From positions 186,001 through 250,000 of the forward strand of contig NZ_JBCHVB010000004.1 of NCBI RefSeq assembly GCF_039023475.1: DNA of 64,000 bases. The letters are read 5' to 3'. This document shows positions 34,456-42,543 of the stretch, one piece after another; the first letter of the stretch is position 1, and every line of letters begins with the position of its first letter. The translations under genes were made by a program, and so were the position numbers. The notes below the pieces were generated by a model. That model saw nothing but the letters and a program-made list of their open reading frames with translations. It did no database searches and was not told the origin of the DNA. The stretch comes from Erwinia sp039023475. Its GTDB lineage: Bacteria > Pseudomonadota > Gammaproteobacteria > Enterobacterales > Enterobacteriaceae.

Positions 34456-34800
34456 ATGAAAAAAGTAGTGATACTGCTGGCCGCGCTCTCTGCCGCCGGC
34501 ATGGCGCAGGCAGAAGAGGTGAATGACGATCCGGCGCAGGCCTATATAGCGAGCCTTTGCACCCTCGTTACACAGGAGAAGGCGCCTTCATCGACCGATG
34601 ACTACGTCGCCCAGCTGAGAAACCTGGAAGCAAGAGGCACTTCGTCTTCTTCCGTTGAAAAAACGGCGTTTGATGAAGATGAGGCGAGAACGGTGGTCGC
34701 GGCATGGATGAACCTCAGCGACGAGGAAAAACAGCAGGCAGGTAAGGACGCCAACGCGTGCCGTACGGCCACGCTGAATGAATATCAGAGCCAGGACTAG
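34456..34800 (+). CDS. Small exported protein of unknown function
   Basis: The 114-residue product has a signal peptide (MKKVVILLAALSAAGMAQA, cleavage near AQA/EEV) and an acidic, mostly helical mature part with two Cys, one near each end (SLCTLV and NACRTAT), which could form one disulfide. No known family is recognised. CAGGAGCAGCA precedes the ATG; the longer frame from 34255 is not supported. Confidence 0.7.
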   Translation: MKKVVILLAALSAAGMAQAEEVNDDPAQAYIASLCTLVTQEKAPSSTDDYVAQLRNLEARGTSSSSVEKTAFDEDEARTVVAAWMNLSDEEKQQAGKDANACRTATLNEYQSQD

Positions 34801-34809
34801 CAACTGCAG

Positions 34810-34830
34810 GCGGGGGCTTACCCCGCTTTA
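34810..34830 (+). terminator. Terminator-like hairpin of the small exported gene
   Basis: GCGGGG and CCCCGC pair around GCTTA, followed by TTTA. The T-tract is short. Confidence 0.5.
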
Positions 34831-35058
34831 TCCCGGCCATACCCTTTGCGTTTTTATCCGGTCTTTTCTATCGGGCGAGGTTTTATTAACGGAATGCTTA
34901 CGGCTTAGCGGACAGCAGAGGCGCTGAAGCAAAAGGAGGTGCTGCGTGGCGTTAAGGGAGCAAGGTTAGCAGTGATGGGCGAGCGTTTACGACCAAAGAG
35001 GTGATAACCATCGGTCTTTCCCTGACCGCGGCTATCGAGGGTTACTGGTCACTGCTGT

Positions 35059-35136
35059 TCAGGACATGGCGCCTGGCGGTACGTGTTTGAAAACGTTCAC
35101 ATAGCTGCGAAACACGTATTTAAAAAAGTTTTTCAT
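35059..35136 (-). CDS. 25-residue small ORF with its own promoter
   Basis: The reverse strand encodes MKNFFKYVFRSYVNVF plus a short tail KHVPPGAMS. It is too short for ordinary gene calling but has a consensus-like promoter and an AGGCAG site 4-9 bp before the ATG. The peptide is aromatic and basic, with a possible amphipathic or membrane-interfacial helix. I do not know the family. It could also be an artefact within an sRNA transcript. Confidence 0.45.
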   Translation of the reverse strand: MKNFFKYVFRSYVNVFKHVPPGAMS

Positions 35137-35177
35137 CGGTCTGCCTGATTCAAATTTTGTTGGTAAATAACAAAAAA

Positions 35178-35206
35178 AGTATACAAGACGACCGTTTCTC
35201 AGGCAA
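35178..35206 (-). promoter_or_regulatory. Sigma-70-type promoter for the 25-residue ORF
   Basis: On the reverse strand TTGCCT and TATACT are spaced by 17 bp, about 40-70 bp upstream of the small ORF. Both hexamers are close to consensus. Confidence 0.6.
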
Positions 35207-35211
35207 ATAAA

Positions 35212-35227
35212 TTTGAGCCAGATCACA
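35212..35227 (-). promoter_or_regulatory. CRP-like site upstream of the small-ORF promoter
   Basis: TGTGATCTGGCTCAAA on the reverse strand matches the left half of the CRP consensus (TGTGA-N6-TCACA) fully and the right half partly. Its centre is close to the -35, which is not the most common spacing, so the call is tentative. Confidence 0.35.
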
Positions 35228-35304
35228 AAACGGAGCTAAAAACCGCTTAGCTATCGCGAATTCTGTCAGACCGTAAGGCGGGCTTTCCTGAAGCGCCGTG
35301 GCAA

Positions 35305-35877
35305 TCAGGCCAGCAGGCCGAGATGCTCGACCAGAATGCTCGTGCCGATGCCAATTAACACCACGCCGCCGAAGATTTCGGCCCATTTCCCCATCATCGG
35401 CCCCAGAAATCTCCCCAGCAGGATCCCCAGCGTCGCCATAACCATGGTGGAAGCGCCGATAGCCAGCGCGGTGAACACAATATTGACCTGTAGAAAGGCC
35501 AGCCCGACGCCCACCGCCATGGCATCCAGGCTGGTCGCTACGGCGGTACAGGCCAGCAGCCAGAAACCGTGGCTTTTGAGTGCGGCTTCCGGTGCAGTAT
35601 CCTTTTTACGCAGCCCTTCCATAATCATTCGCGCGCCCAGCAGGCCGAGAAGCGTAAAAGCGACCCAGTGATCCCAGGCCATGACATAGCGGCTGGCAGC
35701 GATACCCACAGCCCAGCCAATCAGCGGGGTTAAGGCTTCGATGACCCCAAAAATTAAGCCGGTGCGCAGTGCTTCCTTCAGGCCGGGCCGGTGCAGGCTG
35801 GCCCCTTTGCCGATAGCCGCAGCGAAAGCGTCCATGGACATACCGAAAGCTAAAATCAGGGTGGCGTACAGGTTCAT
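35305..35877 (-). CDS. mntP: Manganese exporter MntP
   Basis: MntP is an inner-membrane Mn(II) efflux protein. The 190-residue product has about six hydrophobic segments and matches MntP throughout, including GMSMDAFAAAIGKG near the N-terminus and ATSLDAMAVGVGLAF, two halves of a repeat with conserved acidic and Asp residues in the membrane. The ATG is preceded by ACCCCC rather than a Shine-Dalgarno, as if initiation depended on leader structure. An MntR-type palindrome lies 150 bp upstream. Confidence 0.93.
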   Translation of the reverse strand: MNLYATLILAFGMSMDAFAAAIGKGASLHRPGLKEALRTGLIFGVIEALTPLIGWAVGIAASRYVMAWDHWVAFTLLGLLGARMIMEGLRKKDTAPEAALKSHGFWLLACTAVATSLDAMAVGVGLAFLQVNIVFTALAIGASTMVMATLGILLGRFLGPMMGKWAEIFGGVVLIGIGTSILVEHLGLLA

Positions 35878-35892
35878 GGGGGTTATACCGGC

Positions 35893-36000
35893 CCTGAGGC
35901 ACTACGGCACCTCAAAGCGTTAAAAAAGACCATCTCGCGGTAAAAACAAGCGCGAAGCGTTCAACGTGGAGGGCATGCTACCACGGGTTCCCTGCAAAAA
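35893..36000 (-). promoter_or_regulatory. mntP: mntP leader, possible divergent Mn riboswitch (yybP-ykoY type)
   Basis: In E. coli mntP is translationally controlled by a Mn-sensing riboswitch. Here the leader RNA contains GTGGTAGC and CGCGAGATGGTC, loosely like the conserved GGAGUAG and GCGAGACC elements, plus a T-rich stretch after the second. The canonical GGGGAGUAG is not intact, so this is a weak call. The strong Shine-Dalgarno expected for a gene without such control is absent. Confidence 0.3.
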
Positions 36001-36024
36001 AAAGACAGTAAAATCAGGGATTTG

Positions 36025-36042
36025 ATTATAGCCTCGGCTATA
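36025..36042 (-). promoter_or_regulatory. mntP: MntR-like operator overlapping a -10
   Basis: TATAGCC and GGCTATA form a perfect 7-bp dyad with TC between (36027-36042), matching the MntR core (ATAGC-N-GCTAT). A reverse-strand -10 TATAAT (36025-36030) overlaps it. It sits about 150 bp before the mntP start. Confidence 0.6.
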
Positions 36043-36050
36043 CTTTTTAA

Positions 36051-36298
36051 CGAATGCTAAAACAGCGCGCTAAAAATGGTCAAAAAGGCTAAAAGAATTA
36101 CTGCGTTACTCTCTACCTCCCTGAGGCTTCTGGGGGATTATCGGGCTTCTGGGCGGGAGGAAACTGGGTGCCGTTCTCACCTGAAAAACAGGGGCGTCAG
36201 CCTCTGGGGGCGCGGCAAAATGCGCGGTAAACGTCTGAGGATTGAACATGCGGCCAGATTACCGGAAAATAGCCGCCACTGCATAAGATGGAACACCG
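36051..36298. other. Spacer before the 80-residue membrane-protein gene
   Basis: No supported gene. A longer plus-strand frame here is in another frame from the membrane-protein gene and has no family signal. A tandem GGCTTCTGGG repeat is at about 36126 and 36147. Confidence 0.35.
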
Positions 36299-36541
36299 AT
36301 GAAAAACCCTTTTCTGACCTTTTTAATGCCAATGAGCACGCTGATGCTGGGCTTTCTTTCCGCCCTGCTGCTGCCTGCGCCCTGGTTCGGCCTGAGCCTC
36401 ACCCACCGGCTGGTGGCGATCTTTCACCTGAGTGATATCGGGCAGCTCTATACGCTGGTATTTTGCCTCTGGTTTCTGCTGCTGGGCGCGGTGGAATACT
36501 TTGTAATCCGCTTTATTTACCTGCGTTTTATTAAGGTGTGA
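36299..36541 (+). CDS. Two-segment small membrane protein, function unknown
   Basis: The 80-residue product has two hydrophobic segments: LMPMSTLMLGFLSALLLPAP and then YTLVFCLWFLLLGAVEYFVI. It ends in a short basic tail RFIYLRFIKV. It has no recognised family. The start has no strong Shine-Dalgarno, with AAGATGGAACACCG upstream. It lies between mntP and mgtA, so a role in metal transport or stress is possible but only guessed from place. Confidence 0.6.
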   Translation: MKNPFLTFLMPMSTLMLGFLSALLLPAPWFGLSLTHRLVAIFHLSDIGQLYTLVFCLWFLLLGAVEYFVIRFIYLRFIKV

Positions 36542-36641
36542 ACATAAGGGCAGATCGACGATCCGCCCTCAACGCTTTTGTGCCTGACAAGGCCGCACTG
36601 AAACCTGTTATTGACTGAATAAACCCGGCACCAAAGTCGGT

Positions 36642-36734
36642 TTATACGCTCAACACCATCAGCAGCCCGCAGGAGAAGATCAGCAGCCCCACAAAGAAGA
36701 GCACAATCGCCGTAACCGCATTTTTGTGTTTCAT
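36642..36734 (-). CDS. 30-residue single-segment membrane peptide behind mgtA
   Basis: The reverse strand encodes MKHKNAVTAIVLFFV followed by a hydrophobic helix GLLIFSCGLLMVLSV. The ATG lies 10 bp after the mgtA stop with a strong GAGGAGA site, so it should be translated from the mgtA mRNA. Small membrane proteins next to Mg ATPases are known regulators of their stability (MgtS, MgtR, MgtU in Salmonella/E. coli). This one has the same size and place but I cannot claim sequence identity. Confidence 0.65.
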   Translation of the reverse strand: MKHKNAVTAIVLFFVGLLIFSCGLLMVLSV

Positions 36735-36744
36735 CTGTCTCTCC

Positions 36745-39429
36745 TCAGAACCACTGGCCGAAGCGGCGTATATAGATACGTTTCATTCCCTGAGCCACTA
36801 CGCAGTAGCCAAACAGCGTGGCGACCAGCCATGGGAAATAGGACCAGGGTAGCGGTACCAGGCCGACGATATGCCCCAGCGGCGAGAACGGAATATAAAT
36901 GCCTGCCGCCATCACCAGACCGGTCATCAGCATCACCGGCAGCGCGGCGCGGCTCTGAATAAACGGAATTTTTTGCGTACGCAGCATATGCACCACCAGC
37001 GTCTGTGACAGCAGGCCTTCAACAAACCAGCCGGACTGGAAGAGCGCCTGATGCTCTACGCTGTTGGCGGCAAACACGTGCCACATGATTAAGAAGGTCG
37101 TGATATCAAACAGCGAGGACGTCGGGCCAATCCACAGCATAAAGCGGCCGATATTTTTCGCGTCCCAGCGGCGCGGCTTGCGCAGAAACGCCTTGTCCAT
37201 TTTGTCCCACGGCAGCGCCAGCTGGGAAAGGTCATACATCAGGTTCTGCAACAGCAGGTGGATCGCCAGCATCGGCAGGAACGGAATAAAGGCGCTCGCC
37301 ACCAGCACCGAGAACACGTTGCCAAAGTTAGAGCTGGCGGTCATGTTCAGGTATTTGATGATGTTGCCGAAAGTCTCCCGCCCCTTGATCACTCCCTGCT
37401 CCAGTACCATCAGGTTCTTTTCCAGCAGAATAATGTCAGCAGACTCTTTCGCGATATCAGTGGCGGTATCCACTGAAATGCCGATATCCGCATCCCGCAG
37501 CGCCGGGGCATCGTTAATGCCATCGCCAAGGAAGCCGACGGTATGGCCGTTATGCTGGAGCGCCTGGAGCACGCGGGACTTCTGCCGGGGCGTCAGGCGG
37601 CAGAAAAGGGTCCGCTCCTCAACCAGCCGGGAAAGCGCGCTGTCGTCCAGCCGTGCAATGTCGCTGCCGCACAGCGGTTCGCCGGGCGCCAGTCCGACAT
37701 CCCGGCAAATTTTGCTGGTGATGACGGCGTTATCGCCGGTCAGCACTTTAACCGTCACGCCATTTTCATGCAGCGCTGCGATAGCCTGCCCGGCGCTCTC
37801 TTTGGCCGGATCGAGAAAGGTCAGCAGGCCACAGAGCGTCAGTTCACGCTCGTCCTCTTTATTCAGCGGCCGCGCCAGCCGGTTTTCTCCCAGCTTGCGC
37901 TCGCCGACAAGCAGTACCCGGAAACCCTGCTGATTGAGTTCCCCGACATGCTGGCACCACTGCTGACGGGCAGCGGCGTCCAGCGGACGACGTTCACCGC
38001 CGTCCATCCAGTGGGTGGAGATGGCCAGCATTTCATCCGCCGCGCCTTTGCAGATCAGCTGGTGCTGATTATTTTCGCCCGCGACCACAACCGACAGGCG
38101 GCGCCGTTCAAAATCAAACGGCAGCTCGTCAATTTTACGGTAGCGGCGTAGCCCGCTGAGGGCCAGGCCGCCCTGACTGTAGCTGAGGATCGCCTTGTCC
38201 ATCAGGTTCCTCACTCCGCTCTGGTGGCGGCTGTTCAGCCACGCCAGTTGAAGCACCTGCTCACTGCTCCGGCCATATGCATCCAGATGCTGCGCGAGGA
38301 TAATGCGGTCGCGGGTCAGCGTGCCGGTTTTATCGGTGCAGAGCACGTCCATCGCCCCGAAGTTCTGGATGGCGTTAAGGCGTTTCACCACCACCTTGCG
38401 GCGGGCCATCGCGATAGCGCCTTTCGCCAGGTTGGAGCTGACAATCATCGGCAGCATCTCCGGCGTCAGACCCACCGCCACTGCCAGCGCAAACATCAGC
38501 GCATCGCTCCAGTCACCTTTGGTGAAGCCGTTGATAAACAACACGACCGGCACCATTACCAGCATAAAGCGGATCAGCAGCCAGCTAACGCTGTTCACGC
38601 CGCGATCGAAGGCGGTCTGCGGACGTTTGCCCACCACGGATTTCGCCAGCGAACCAAACCAGGTGTTATTCCCGGTCGCCACGACCACCGCCGTTGCCGT
38701 GCCGCTGGCAACGGTTGTCCCCATCAGGCAGGTATCCGGCCTGTTCAGCAGATCGTTTTCGTCCCTGTTCTCAGCGATCCTTTTCGCGCGGATGCCGGAG
38801 GCCGTGACGTATTTCTCCACCGGGATAGCCTCGCCGCTCAGCGCCGCCTGGCTGACCAACAGATCGCGGGACGTCAGCAGGCGGCTATCTGCCGGCACCC
38901 TGTCGCCCGCCGCAAGGAAAACAATGTCGCCGGGCACCACATCCTGCAGCGAAATCACCATTTTCACCGGCTGCGATGTTTCACTGCGGCGGCGGATCAC
39001 CGTGGCAGTCGTACGTACCAGGGATTTCAGCGCGTCCGCCGCTTTGTTAGTACGGTACTCCTGCCAGAAACGCAGCAGTCCGCTGAGCAAAACCATGATC
39101 AGCATGATGCTCACGCCGGTCAGATCGGTCTCTTCCCCCTGGCGCAGCGGTAAAACGTAGTCGGTGAAATAGCTGATAGCGGCCAGCACCATCAGCACCC
39201 AGATAAAAGGATTATTGAAGGCCTGAACCAGCTGTAGCAGCGCATGCGGCGCTTTTTCATTAGCAACCTGATTTTTGCCATGCTTCAGCAGGCGCTCAGC
39301 GGCATCGGCTACGGTCAGGCCACTGCGCTGGGTGTTAAGGTGTGCCAGGGTGCTGTCCAGGCTTTGTGTCATCTCGCGGGCGAAAGCCAAATCGCAGGCG
39401 AGTTTTATGTTGGCGTTATGCATTTTCAT
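36745..39429 (-). CDS. mgtA: Magnesium-importing P-type ATPase MgtA
   Basis: MgtA is an inner-membrane P3B-ATPase that imports Mg(II) under low Mg. The 894-residue product has the phosphorylation site CTDKTGTLTRD, an actuator-loop GEAIPVEKY, the hinge GDGINDAPALRDADIG, and the ten-segment layout with a hydrophilic N-terminus. It matches E. coli MgtA (898) in length. It has a long leader containing a short proline-containing ORF and is followed closely by a 30-residue membrane peptide. Confidence 0.96.
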   Translation of the reverse strand: MKMHNANIKLACDLAFAREMTQSLDSTLAHLNTQRSGLTVADAAERLLKHGKNQVANEKAPHALLQLVQAFNNPFIWVLMVLAAISYFTDYVLPLRQGEETDLTGVSIMLIMVLLSGLLRFWQEYRTNKAADALKSLVRTTATVIRRRSETSQPVKMVISLQDVVPGDIVFLAAGDRVPADSRLLTSRDLLVSQAALSGEAIPVEKYVTASGIRAKRIAENRDENDLLNRPDTCLMGTTVASGTATAVVVATGNNTWFGSLAKSVVGKRPQTAFDRGVNSVSWLLIRFMLVMVPVVLFINGFTKGDWSDALMFALAVAVGLTPEMLPMIVSSNLAKGAIAMARRKVVVKRLNAIQNFGAMDVLCTDKTGTLTRDRIILAQHLDAYGRSSEQVLQLAWLNSRHQSGVRNLMDKAILSYSQGGLALSGLRRYRKIDELPFDFERRRLSVVVAGENNQHQLICKGAADEMLAISTHWMDGGERRPLDAAARQQWCQHVGELNQQGFRVLLVGERKLGENRLARPLNKEDERELTLCGLLTFLDPAKESAGQAIAALHENGVTVKVLTGDNAVITSKICRDVGLAPGEPLCGSDIARLDDSALSRLVEERTLFCRLTPRQKSRVLQALQHNGHTVGFLGDGINDAPALRDADIGISVDTATDIAKESADIILLEKNLMVLEQGVIKGRETFGNIIKYLNMTASSNFGNVFSVLVASAFIPFLPMLAIHLLLQNLMYDLSQLALPWDKMDKAFLRKPRRWDAKNIGRFMLWIGPTSSLFDITTFLIMWHVFAANSVEHQALFQSGWFVEGLLSQTLVVHMLRTQKIPFIQSRAALPVMLMTGLVMAAGIYIPFSPLGHIVGLVPLPWSYFPWLVATLFGYCVVAQGMKRIYIRRFGQWF

Positions 39430-39543
39430 CTGCCGGATCCTTACTTATTTTTATTCAGGCGCGGGGCATCTCTCCTGCGCATGAGGATTTTTACGTTCTT
39501 TGGGGATCGGGACGGGGACAGAAAGCAGAAACGGACAGGAGGA

Positions 39544-39612
39544 TTACAGTGAGCAGTCACTCCTTATTCTGCCTGTGTGCCATCGCCCGCCGCTGGTTGG
39601 AGGTTCTTTCAT
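39544..39612 (-). CDS. Candidate mgtA leader peptide (MgtL-like role)
   Basis: The 22-residue frame reads MKEPPTSGGRWHTG and then RIRSDCSL, with an AAGGAACG site 5 bp before the ATG, about 115 bp before mgtA. In E. coli and Salmonella a short proline-containing ORF in the mgtA leader (MgtL) senses translation and controls mgtA. This frame has an early Pro-Pro pair. Sequence is not homologous to MgtL; role is inference. Confidence 0.4.
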   Translation of the reverse strand: MKEPPTSGGRWHTGRIRSDCSL

Positions 39613-39733
39613 AGTACGTTCCTTGCCCGGCATCAGCACGGGACAACATTTAGGGGCAAAACGGGGATGTGACACGAGAGAGGTGAAACATTGCCCGCCG
39701 GTTTTCGGCAAGCAAACAATGGAGTTGGCTTAC

Positions 39734-39757
39734 CTTAAAGGGTAAAACTTAAAGGGT
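39734..39757. repeat. 10-bp direct repeat in the mgtA leader/promoter region
   Basis: CTTAAAGGGT occurs at 39734-39743 and 39748-39757 with AAAA between (period 14). On the mgtA strand each copy reads ACCCTTTAAG. It lies just downstream of the likely mgtA promoter. Confidence 0.5.
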
Positions 39758-39796
39758 GACTGTCCAACTGAGGTCTCCAGTGATGAAATCGCCGTC

Positions 39797-39825
39797 ACTA
39801 TAGTTCCGCTGATGGATGAAGTAAA
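39797..39825 (-). promoter_or_regulatory. mgtA: Putative mgtA promoter
   Basis: On the reverse strand TTTACT and TATAGT are spaced by 17 bp. A transcript from here would have a leader of about 360 nt, long as in other enterics. Confidence 0.4.
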
Positions 39826-40060
39826 TTGTTAAAAAAAGCAATCATTTTTCCTGAGTCAGCCTTAATAACCATTATAAAACATAATGTTATGTGATAACTC
39901 TAGGTTATTACTTGCTGTTTTTTTCCTAAACCTTTTATCAACGCTTTGCATTTAGCTGCCTGTCCGGGCCGTTCATCGCCGGTGAGAGATGACAACGATC
40001 AACGCCAGGTGGCAGATTCAATCTACACTTCAGACCGATAACAGAGAGGACGCTCCCATA

Positions 40061-41506
40061 ATGCTGAGAAGGACAAAAGTCTGGTTAAAGCGATCGCTGA
40101 TCGTTCTGCTGATAGCGACGGTCGCCCTGCTGGCGCTGCGCGTGGCGCTAACGGAGCGTGGACCCGATTTGCAGCCCTGGCATAAGTGGGTACCGGATGA
40201 GCTGAGCGACAGCCAGATGGATCGGGATAGCTGGACGGATTATCTGCAAAACGAACAAAAAATCTTTGCCGACATGAAGCGCAACGTTACTGACAAAATC
40301 GCGGATACGTCGGAAACGCTCAACCGCTACGCTGAAAAAAGCCCGGTCTATCCGGGCCATTTTGCCACCGACTGGAACCGCTCTTATGAACTGCTTCCGC
40401 AGGGAACGCCGCGTGGCGCGGTGGTTCTGCTGCACGGGCTGACGGATTCGCCCTACAGCTTGCGGCATTTTGCCGTCAATTATCAGCAGCAAGGCTATGT
40501 TGTGGTAGCCATTCGCCTGCCGGGTCACGGCACGGTGCCGGCGGCGCTGACGAAAGTAGAATGGGAAGACTGGATGGCGGCTACCCGGCTGGCCGTTCGT
40601 GAAGCCAGGCAGCGTGTGCCGGCTGGCGCACCGCTGCAAATCATGGGCTTTTCCAACGGCGGCGCGCTCGCCATGAAATACACGCTGGACGCCCTGGAGG
40701 ATCCCTCCCTGCCGCTGCCCAGCCGCCTGATCCTGATTTCGCCGATGATCGGCGTCAGCAGCTATGCGCGCTATGCCGGGCTCGCGGGACTGCCTTCGCT
40801 CCTGCCTGCGTTTGCCCGCTCGGCCTGGCTCAGCATCCTGCCGGAATTCAATCCGTTTAAGTACAACTCCTTCCCGGTCAAAGCGGCGCGGCAGTCCTGG
40901 CTGCTGACCAGCGCATTGCAAACGCAGCTGCACCAGGAAAGAGAGAATACGTTGCTGGATAAAGCCCCGCCGGTGCTCACTTTCCAGTCGGTGGCAGATG
41001 CCACGGTAAGTACGCCTGCGGTGATCCGCGCGCTTTACAACCTGCTGCCGGATAACGGCAGTGAGCTGGTACTGTTTGATGTCAATCAGGCGGTGCAGCT
41101 TTCACCGCTGATGCGCAAAAGTGCCAGAGATGCCGCAGACCATTTACTGCCTCCCGCGCCACGGCATTACACGACCAGAGTGGTGACCAATACCTCGCCA
41201 CAGAGCAGTGCAGCGGTGGCGGAAACGACGCTGGCTGGCGCGACGTCCACGTCCCGCATACCGCTGGGCATCAACTATCCCGGCGATATCTATTCCCTCT
41301 CCCACGTGGCGTTACCCTTTCCGTTCAGCGACTCGTTGTACGGCCGCACGCCGGAGAGGCTCAATGAGTTCGGCGTCAGCTTCGGTTCCCTGTCGCCGCG
41401 CGGCGAGCGTTCGGTCCTGATCGTCAGCCTTGATACGCTGATGCGCCAGTCTTCCAACCCGTTCTTTCCCTGGATGCTGCGGCGGATTAACCAGACGCTG
41501 CATTAA
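40061..41506 (+). CDS. Membrane-anchored alpha/beta-hydrolase
   Basis: The 481-residue product has one N-terminal membrane helix (KRSLIVLLIATVALLALRVAL) so the catalytic part faces the periplasm. The fold is visible: HG oxyanion loop in VVLLHGLTDSPYSLRH, nucleophile elbow GFSNGG, and acid/His later (VADATV; SHVALPF). The N-terminal 90 residues after the helix are a variable cap. Similar proteins are annotated as lysophospholipase- or lipase-like; substrate is unknown. ATG 40061 is chosen because it precedes the membrane anchor, and AGAGAGGA lies upstream. Confidence 0.8.
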   Translation: MLRRTKVWLKRSLIVLLIATVALLALRVALTERGPDLQPWHKWVPDELSDSQMDRDSWTDYLQNEQKIFADMKRNVTDKIADTSETLNRYAEKSPVYPGHFATDWNRSYELLPQGTPRGAVVLLHGLTDSPYSLRHFAVNYQQQGYVVVAIRLPGHGTVPAALTKVEWEDWMAATRLAVREARQRVPAGAPLQIMGFSNGGALAMKYTLDALEDPSLPLPSRLILISPMIGVSSYARYAGLAGLPSLLPAFARSAWLSILPEFNPFKYNSFPVKAARQSWLLTSALQTQLHQERENTLLDKAPPVLTFQSVADATVSTPAVIRALYNLLPDNGSELVLFDVNQAVQLSPLMRKSARDAADHLLPPAPRHYTTRVVTNTSPQSSAAVAETTLAGATSTSRIPLGINYPGDIYSLSHVALPFPFSDSLYGRTPERLNEFGVSFGSLSPRGERSVLIVSLDTLMRQSSNPFFPWMLRRINQTLH

Positions 41507-42543
41507 TTCTGCTGCGGGCCGCTGCTGTCGCTGAGCAGCAGCGCCAGCGGCGCCCCGTCCCGGCTCTGTTCCAGCGCGATTTTTGCCACGATAGTCAGCG
41601 GCACGGAGAGCAACATGCCCACCGGGCCCAGCAGCCAGCCCCAGAATATCAGCGACAGAAACACCACCAGCGTGGAAAGCCCCAGCCCGCGCCCCATCAG
41701 CCGCGGCTCCAGCATATTGCCAATCACCAGATTGATCAGCAGGTAGCCTGTAGCCACCAGCAGCCCCTCGCCAGAGCCGTTGAAAATCAGCACCTGAATA
41801 ATCGCTGGCACTGCCGCAATGATCGAACCGATATTGGGAATATAGTTAAGCGCAAAAGCCAGCACGCCCCACAGTAGCGCAAAGCGGACCTCCAGCAGCA
41901 GCAGCATCAGCCAGACGAGAATACCGGTGAACAGGCTGATAGCGGTTTTCAGCACCAGATAACGACTGACGCTGTCGAGCGCCCGCCTGATAGCGGCCAT
42001 GCCAGCGGAGGGCGGGCGGAGCAGATGCTGGAGCTTATCCGTCAGCAGCGGTACTTCGAACAGCATGAAGACCACGGTCATCAGCAGCAGGAAAATACCG
42101 GAGACCGCGCCGGAAAGCTGGGTGAGCAGCCAGCTCGCCAGGTTGAGCGTCGCGTTGGGATCGACCATGGTTATCAGCGCCTCGGTGGACACAGACACCC
42201 CCAGCTGGCCTGCCCGCTGCTGAAACGCCAGCAGCGACGCCAGCAGCACCTGCCGATATTGCGGCAGCGTGCGGGAAAAATCGTTCAGCATTGTCACCAG
42301 CGTGCTCAGCAGCAGCGCGCCCGCCATCACGATAGCCCCGGCCAGCAGCGAAACAGCCAGCATTCTGGGCAGGCCTGCGCGCTGCAACAGCCGGACCAGC
42401 GGATTCAGGATCACCGCCACGAACATGGCGAGGATAAAGGGCACGATGATTTCAGCGCCGGCGCGGATGCCAGCCAGAATAATCACCAGCATCCCGAGCA
42501 TCACCACCACTTTAAAAGTGTTCTTGCTGGCCGACGCAAACAT
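41503..42543 (-). CDS. AI-2E/PerM-family permease (YhhT-like)
   Basis: The 346-residue product has about seven or eight hydrophobic segments and matches E. coli YhhT over most of its length: VVFMLFEV, FALNYIPNIGSII, NMLEPRLMGRGLGLSTLVVFLSL and FWGWLLGPVGMLLSVPLT. The family includes TqsA (autoinducer-2 export) and proton/sodium antiporters, so function is open. Its ATG overlaps the stop of a 43-residue ORF upstream (TAATG), and its stop overlaps that of the convergent hydrolase by 4 bp. Confidence 0.85.
   Translation of the reverse strand: MFASASKNTFKVVVMLGMLVIILAGIRAGAEIIVPFILAMFVAVILNPLVRLLQRAGLPRMLAVSLLAGAIVMAGALLLSTLVTMLNDFSRTLPQYRQVLLASLLAFQQRAGQLGVSVSTEALITMVDPNATLNLASWLLTQLSGAVSGIFLLLMTVVFMLFEVPLLTDKLQHLLRPPSAGMAAIRRALDSVSRYLVLKTAISLFTGILVWLMLLLLEVRFALLWGVLAFALNYIPNIGSIIAAVPAIIQVLIFNGSGEGLLVATGYLLINLVIGNMLEPRLMGRGLGLSTLVVFLSLIFWGWLLGPVGMLLSVPLTIVAKIALEQSRDGAPLALLLSDSSGPQQN

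Larger units (their letters stand above)
39430..40060. other. Divergent spacer: mgtA leader and lipase-gene upstream region
   Basis: The left 360 bp are the mgtA leader on the reverse strand. The rest is AT-rich with no other gene. No PhoP box of the GGTTTA direct-repeat kind is visible to me, although mgtA in enterics is usually PhoP-controlled. Confidence 0.45.

Noticed and set aside
38224..39153. 309-codon plus-strand frame opposite mgtA
   Set aside because: It is a His/Gln/Arg-rich antisense shadow of a clear P-type ATPase gene.
39438..39479. A 13-codon MRRRDAPRLNKNK frame just before mgtA as the Mg leader peptide
   Set aside because: It has no clear ribosome-binding site and lies too close to mgtA; the 22-codon frame at 39544-39612 is a better candidate.
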